Below are positions 60,774 through 64,000 of a stretch of 64,000 bases of DNA, in pieces. The position numbers and the translations under genes are program-made. Every line of letters starts with the position of its first letter. The first letter of the stretch is position 1. Source of the stretch: Shimia biformata (GTDB taxonomy: Bacteria; Pseudomonadota; Alphaproteobacteria; Rhodobacterales; Rhodobacteraceae); assembly GCF_016888515.1 (NCBI RefSeq), contig NZ_JAFEJK010000002.1:129868-193867 (forward strand). The letters run 5' to 3'. The notes under the pieces are model-generated. The model saw only the letters and a program-made list of their open reading frames with translations. It searched no databases and was not told where the DNA came from.

Positions 60774-61349
60774 TCAATCGCAGACCCACGCATGAAGGTC
60801 GTAGCGGGGCACCAGCGGGGCGTCTGGCAGTCGCGGCGAGGTGCGCAGGTCTGGCGGTGACGTCAGATCGGCCGGTGTCTCTGGTTGTAGACTGCGGTGA
60901 TCCAGCGCGAACCGCTGGCAGGTGGAAAAATCGCTGACCGCCTGTGTGGAGGTGGTGCGCAGATCGATGAGGTGACCGTTCCTGCGGGTCATCGTGGCGC
61001 GGAATTCAAGCGGGGGATCAATGACGAAGAACCGAGTGTCGGGGCCGAACAAGGTGGATTCGTCCTGCCAAGCGGGGCCCGTTGCAAAGGCCAGCTCGTA
61101 ACGGCCAGGCGGAACAAGCACGAGAAAGAATGTCCCGCCCCGGATATAGGCTGCAAAGACCGGCTGGCGGGTGTCCGGGTGATGCAGGTGCAGCAGGTAG
61201 TCGGCCCCCGCGTCGGTCATGACCTGCAGGGGCAGGGTGGCGGCAAGGCCGCTGCGGTTCCACATCAGTCCGCGCGGGCGTTCGTCGGCGGCCCCGGACT
61301 GGGCCAGCAGCCAAACCAGAAGACATGGTCCGAGAACGCGCCAGATCAT
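60774..61349 (-). CDS. Secreted protein of unknown function
   Basis: 191 aa. A signal peptide (MIWRVLGPCLLVWLLAQSGAADE) precedes a soluble part with a beta-rich segment (GGTFFLVLVPPGRYELAFATG) resembling carboxypeptidase-regulatory-like folds only loosely. Not recognised. Start ATG 61349; a longer frame to 61391 is possible. It stands alone between the degP terminator and the lipoprotein gene, with no operon partner. Confidence 0.6.
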   Translation of the reverse strand: MIWRVLGPCLLVWLLAQSGAADERPRGLMWNRSGLAATLPLQVMTDAGADYLLHLHHPDTRQPVFAAYIRGGTFFLVLVPPGRYELAFATGPAWQDESTLFGPDTRFFVIDPPLEFRATMTRRNGHLIDLRTTSTQAVSDFSTCQRFALDHRSLQPETPADLTSPPDLRTSPRLPDAPLVPRYDLHAWVCD

Positions 61350-61444
61350 CGCGGCAAACCCCCTGAATAGAATTGGCCCCCTGAATAGCATTGGAAAGCA
61401 TATAGCGCGTCCGGGGGGGCGTCATCCTGTCCGCTGAAGCCGCG

Positions 61445-61999
61445 CTATTCCGCTCCGACCGCGACCAGCCCCAGCCATTTGGCGGCTTCGAGAGACAGGA
61501 TGCCGCTGTCGAGCCCTTCTGGTTTCTGGTAGCGGCGCACGGCGGCGCGGGTGGGCTTGTCGTAGCTACTGTTGATTGCGCCGCGATAGTGGCCGCGCGC
61601 CGCCAGCGCCCGTTGCAGGGTGGCGACGAACTCGGGGGTCATGACTTCGGGACAAGGGGTCTCGAACCACGTTTCGCGCCGTTCCTTGACGATCTTCTGG
61701 CGGGTTTCGGTGCGATAGACCGCCGGGTTGACGACGGTCCCGTCGGCCAGCACTTCGGCGGGTTGAAGCACCACCTGTTCGGTCACGGTTTCGACCACGG
61801 CAGGGGTGACGTCGCGGCCCCAGCAGCTGCCCGGTGCTGCACCGGGCGGACCAGAGGTGGTGGTGGTGCGGATGATTTCGGGTTCGGTAAAGGCACCAAG
61901 GTCGGGCGGCGTGACCGAGGGCACGGACTGGCATGCGGTTACAAGCGCAGCCAGAAACCAAGGGCCAAGGGCCGGAAGAAGGGCGGTGCGGATTGTCAT
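61445..61999 (-). CDS. Lipoprotein with peptidoglycan-binding-like domain
   Basis: 184 aa. Signal with lipobox VTAC (Cys23). The middle region has repeated TVTE/TRQKIVKER-like segments, and the C-terminal domain (TLQRALAARGHYRGAI to RAAVRRYQKPEGLDSGILS) is a PG_binding_1-like helical motif. Likely anchored in the outer membrane and attached to the wall. Function unknown. Confidence 0.72.
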   Translation of the reverse strand: MTIRTALLPALGPWFLAALVTACQSVPSVTPPDLGAFTEPEIIRTTTTSGPPGAAPGSCWGRDVTPAVVETVTEQVVLQPAEVLADGTVVNPAVYRTETRQKIVKERRETWFETPCPEVMTPEFVATLQRALAARGHYRGAINSSYDKPTRAAVRRYQKPEGLDSGILSLEAAKWLGLVAVGAE

Positions 62000-62068
62000 G
62001 CTCGGGCCTCGGGCGGTGTCGCGCTGGGTTTTGCCCCTTCTACCGCGTTTTTGTGCCTGCCAAAAGGC

Positions 62069-62926
<858 letters not shown>

Positions 62927-62927
<1 letters not shown>

Positions 62928-63697
62928 TGCGGCGCGCGGCCATCCTGCTGGCCGCCTGCCTTGCCGCGCCCGCCGTGGCGCAAGAGAATGTCACGGTCAC
63001 CGGTGCGGGACCGAACTGCGTCGGAAGTATTGATGCCGCGCATTATGAAGGTCCGACCACCCGCTATGCCCATGGCGTGCTGGGCGATGCCGTCGAATGG
63101 GAGCGGCTGACAGTCACAGTCGGGTCAAACGGCACCTGCGCGTGGGGGACGTCGCAGATGTCGGTCACACTTCCCGACCATCGCGTTTTCGAGGATACCG
63201 AGCCGCGTCTTGCCGATCTCGATGGCGACGGCATGAATGAGGTCATCACCGTTGAAAGCTCGGTCAAACTGGGGGCGCGGGTGACGGTCTGGGGTGTCCG
63301 TGACGGTGAATTCGGCCGGGTCGCGACGACGCCTTTCATCGGCCAGCGCAACCGCTGGCTGGCACCCGTCGGGGCCGCGGATCTGGATGGGGACGGTTAT
63401 GTCGAAATCGCCTATGTGGACCGCCCGCATCTGGCCAGGACGCTGCGCGTCTGGCGCTTCCAAGGTGGCAAGCTGACCGAGGTTGCGTCGAATCCTGGAC
63501 TGACCAACCATCGGATCGGTCAGGATTTCATCTCGGGCGGGATCCGCGATTGCGGGCAAGGACCCGAGATGATCACGGTGGATGGCAACTGGTCGCGGGT
63601 GGTGGCCAGCCGGTTTTCCGACGGGCGGATCGCGTCCCGCGATATCGGGCCGTTTCGCGGGCAGGGCGATCTGAAAAAGGCGCTGAGCTGCCGGTGA
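62927..63697 (+). CDS. FG-GAP/VCBS-repeat exported protein
   Basis: 256 aa with a signal peptide (RRAAILLAACLAAPAVAQ) and two DxDGDG-type beta-propeller repeats (RLADLDGDGMNEVI, AADLDGDGYVEIAY). Probably a periplasmic propeller-like protein. Its coupling to the ferredoxin gene is probably positional; function unknown. Confidence 0.75.
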
Positions 63698-63707
63698 TGC
63701 GGCGCGT

Positions 63708-64000
63708 CTAGCGGTGCATCTCCCAGGCGCGCAGGATCGGGGCAAAGGAGGCCGCCGGGACTTCAGGCGCTGATTGCCAGGGGTGATGCGCACGGATCAC
63801 CAGTGCGCCAAGCGCCATCAGAAGAAGCATCGGCACGGCTGCGGCGGCCATGCGGTCCGTGGATACCCCGCCGACAAGCGCCGCGATCAGGACGCCCAGC
63901 CCGGTCACTGCCGACAATACGCCGACGGCCAGCATGCCCCATTTCGCGCGCCCGTATTCGCCGAGGCTGACCCGCATTTCAGGGCGGGCGGCGGCCAGCG
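63708..64000 (-). CDS. Small membrane protein (5' end may lie outside window)
   Basis: About 90 codons from ATG 63977 to the stop at 63708. Two hydrophobic segments (MLAVGVLSAVTGLGVLIAALVGG and AVPMLLLMALGALVIRA) precede a polar tail. The frame stays open to the window edge and ATG 63977 has no ribosome site, so the true start may be to the right. Not recognised. Confidence 0.5.
   Translation of the reverse strand, partial: LAAARPEMRVSLGEYGRAKWGMLAVGVLSAVTGLGVLIAALVGGVSTDRMAAAAVPMLLLMALGALVIRAHHPWQSAPEVPAASFAPILRAWEMHR

Noticed and set aside
60690-60937. Small forward ORF preceded by a good ribosome-site-like AAGGAAGG
   Set aside because: Its second part is antisense to the secreted-protein gene and has no recognisable fold. 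The ribosome-like site alone is not enough, though a gene remnant cannot be excluded.

Overview
This 64 kb window comes from a high-GC alphaproteobacterial chromosome. The best fit is the Roseobacter group of Rhodobacteraceae. The clues are a TRAP-type uptake gene, a full C-P lyase cluster with DUF1045, a phosphatidylcholine synthase, a Caulobacter-type Tad/Flp pilus locus, a LexA box of the alphaproteobacterial GTTC-N7-GTTC type, and compact operons rich in ATGA stop/start overlaps. I see no rRNA, tRNA, CRISPR array, insertion sequence or phage gene. Nearly all long reading frames opposite the listed genes are GC-driven shadows.

Layout. (1) 1-8.75 kb: a sugar-acid (hexuronate/aldarate) catabolic block. 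A TRAP substrate-binding protein gene (cut by the window edge) diverges from a GntR/FCD regulator. It is followed by a GarR-like reductase, two SDRs (one KduD-like), a D-2-hydroxyacid dehydrogenase, an enolase-superfamily dehydratase, an HpcH/HpaI aldolase, a uronate dehydrogenase and a zinc alcohol dehydrogenase. (2) 8.75-18.9 kb: an amino-sugar block. NagA, a SIS-domain deaminase, a GntR/UTRA regulator and a BadF-type kinase diverge from MurQ, a sugar ABC transporter (binding protein, two permeases, ATPase) and a Gfo/Idh oxidoreductase. Together they could import and degrade GlcNAc/MurNAc-type sugars to fructose-6-phosphate. (3) 19-31.7 kb: phosphonate uptake and C-P lyase, phnCDE1E2, a hexapeptide acyltransferase, phnF (reverse strand), phnGHIJKLN, DUF1045 (reverse strand) and phnM. 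(4) 31.8-38.3 kb: a hydroxyacid dehydrogenase, ileS, a small RTX-like ORF, ogt, an EamA transporter and pcs. (5) 38.4-50.7 kb: an AAA ATPase and the Tad pilus locus, read right to left from two Flp prepilins to the prepilin peptidase. (6) 51-64 kb: housekeeping genes, namely a lytic transglycosylase, sdaA, a GST, rpiA, gor, hflK-hflC-DUF2065, a DegP-type protease, several small secreted proteins, an SOS-type stand-alone OB-fold gene, a 2Fe-2S ferredoxin, an FG-GAP protein and the edge of a membrane protein gene.

Most notable observations: a 130-residue protein resembling only the C-terminal OB domain of the error-prone polymerase DnaE2, with a perfect LexA box just upstream of its start; a 2H-phosphoesterase-like DUF1045 protein in a C-P lyase cluster that shows no phnP; paired 11-bp-spaced direct repeats between the divergent amino-sugar operons; an 18-bp perfect palindrome between phnK and phnL; an extra-large PhnE with a predicted periplasmic insert; and two very short Flp prepilins with Asp-Trp where Glu-Tyr is usual.
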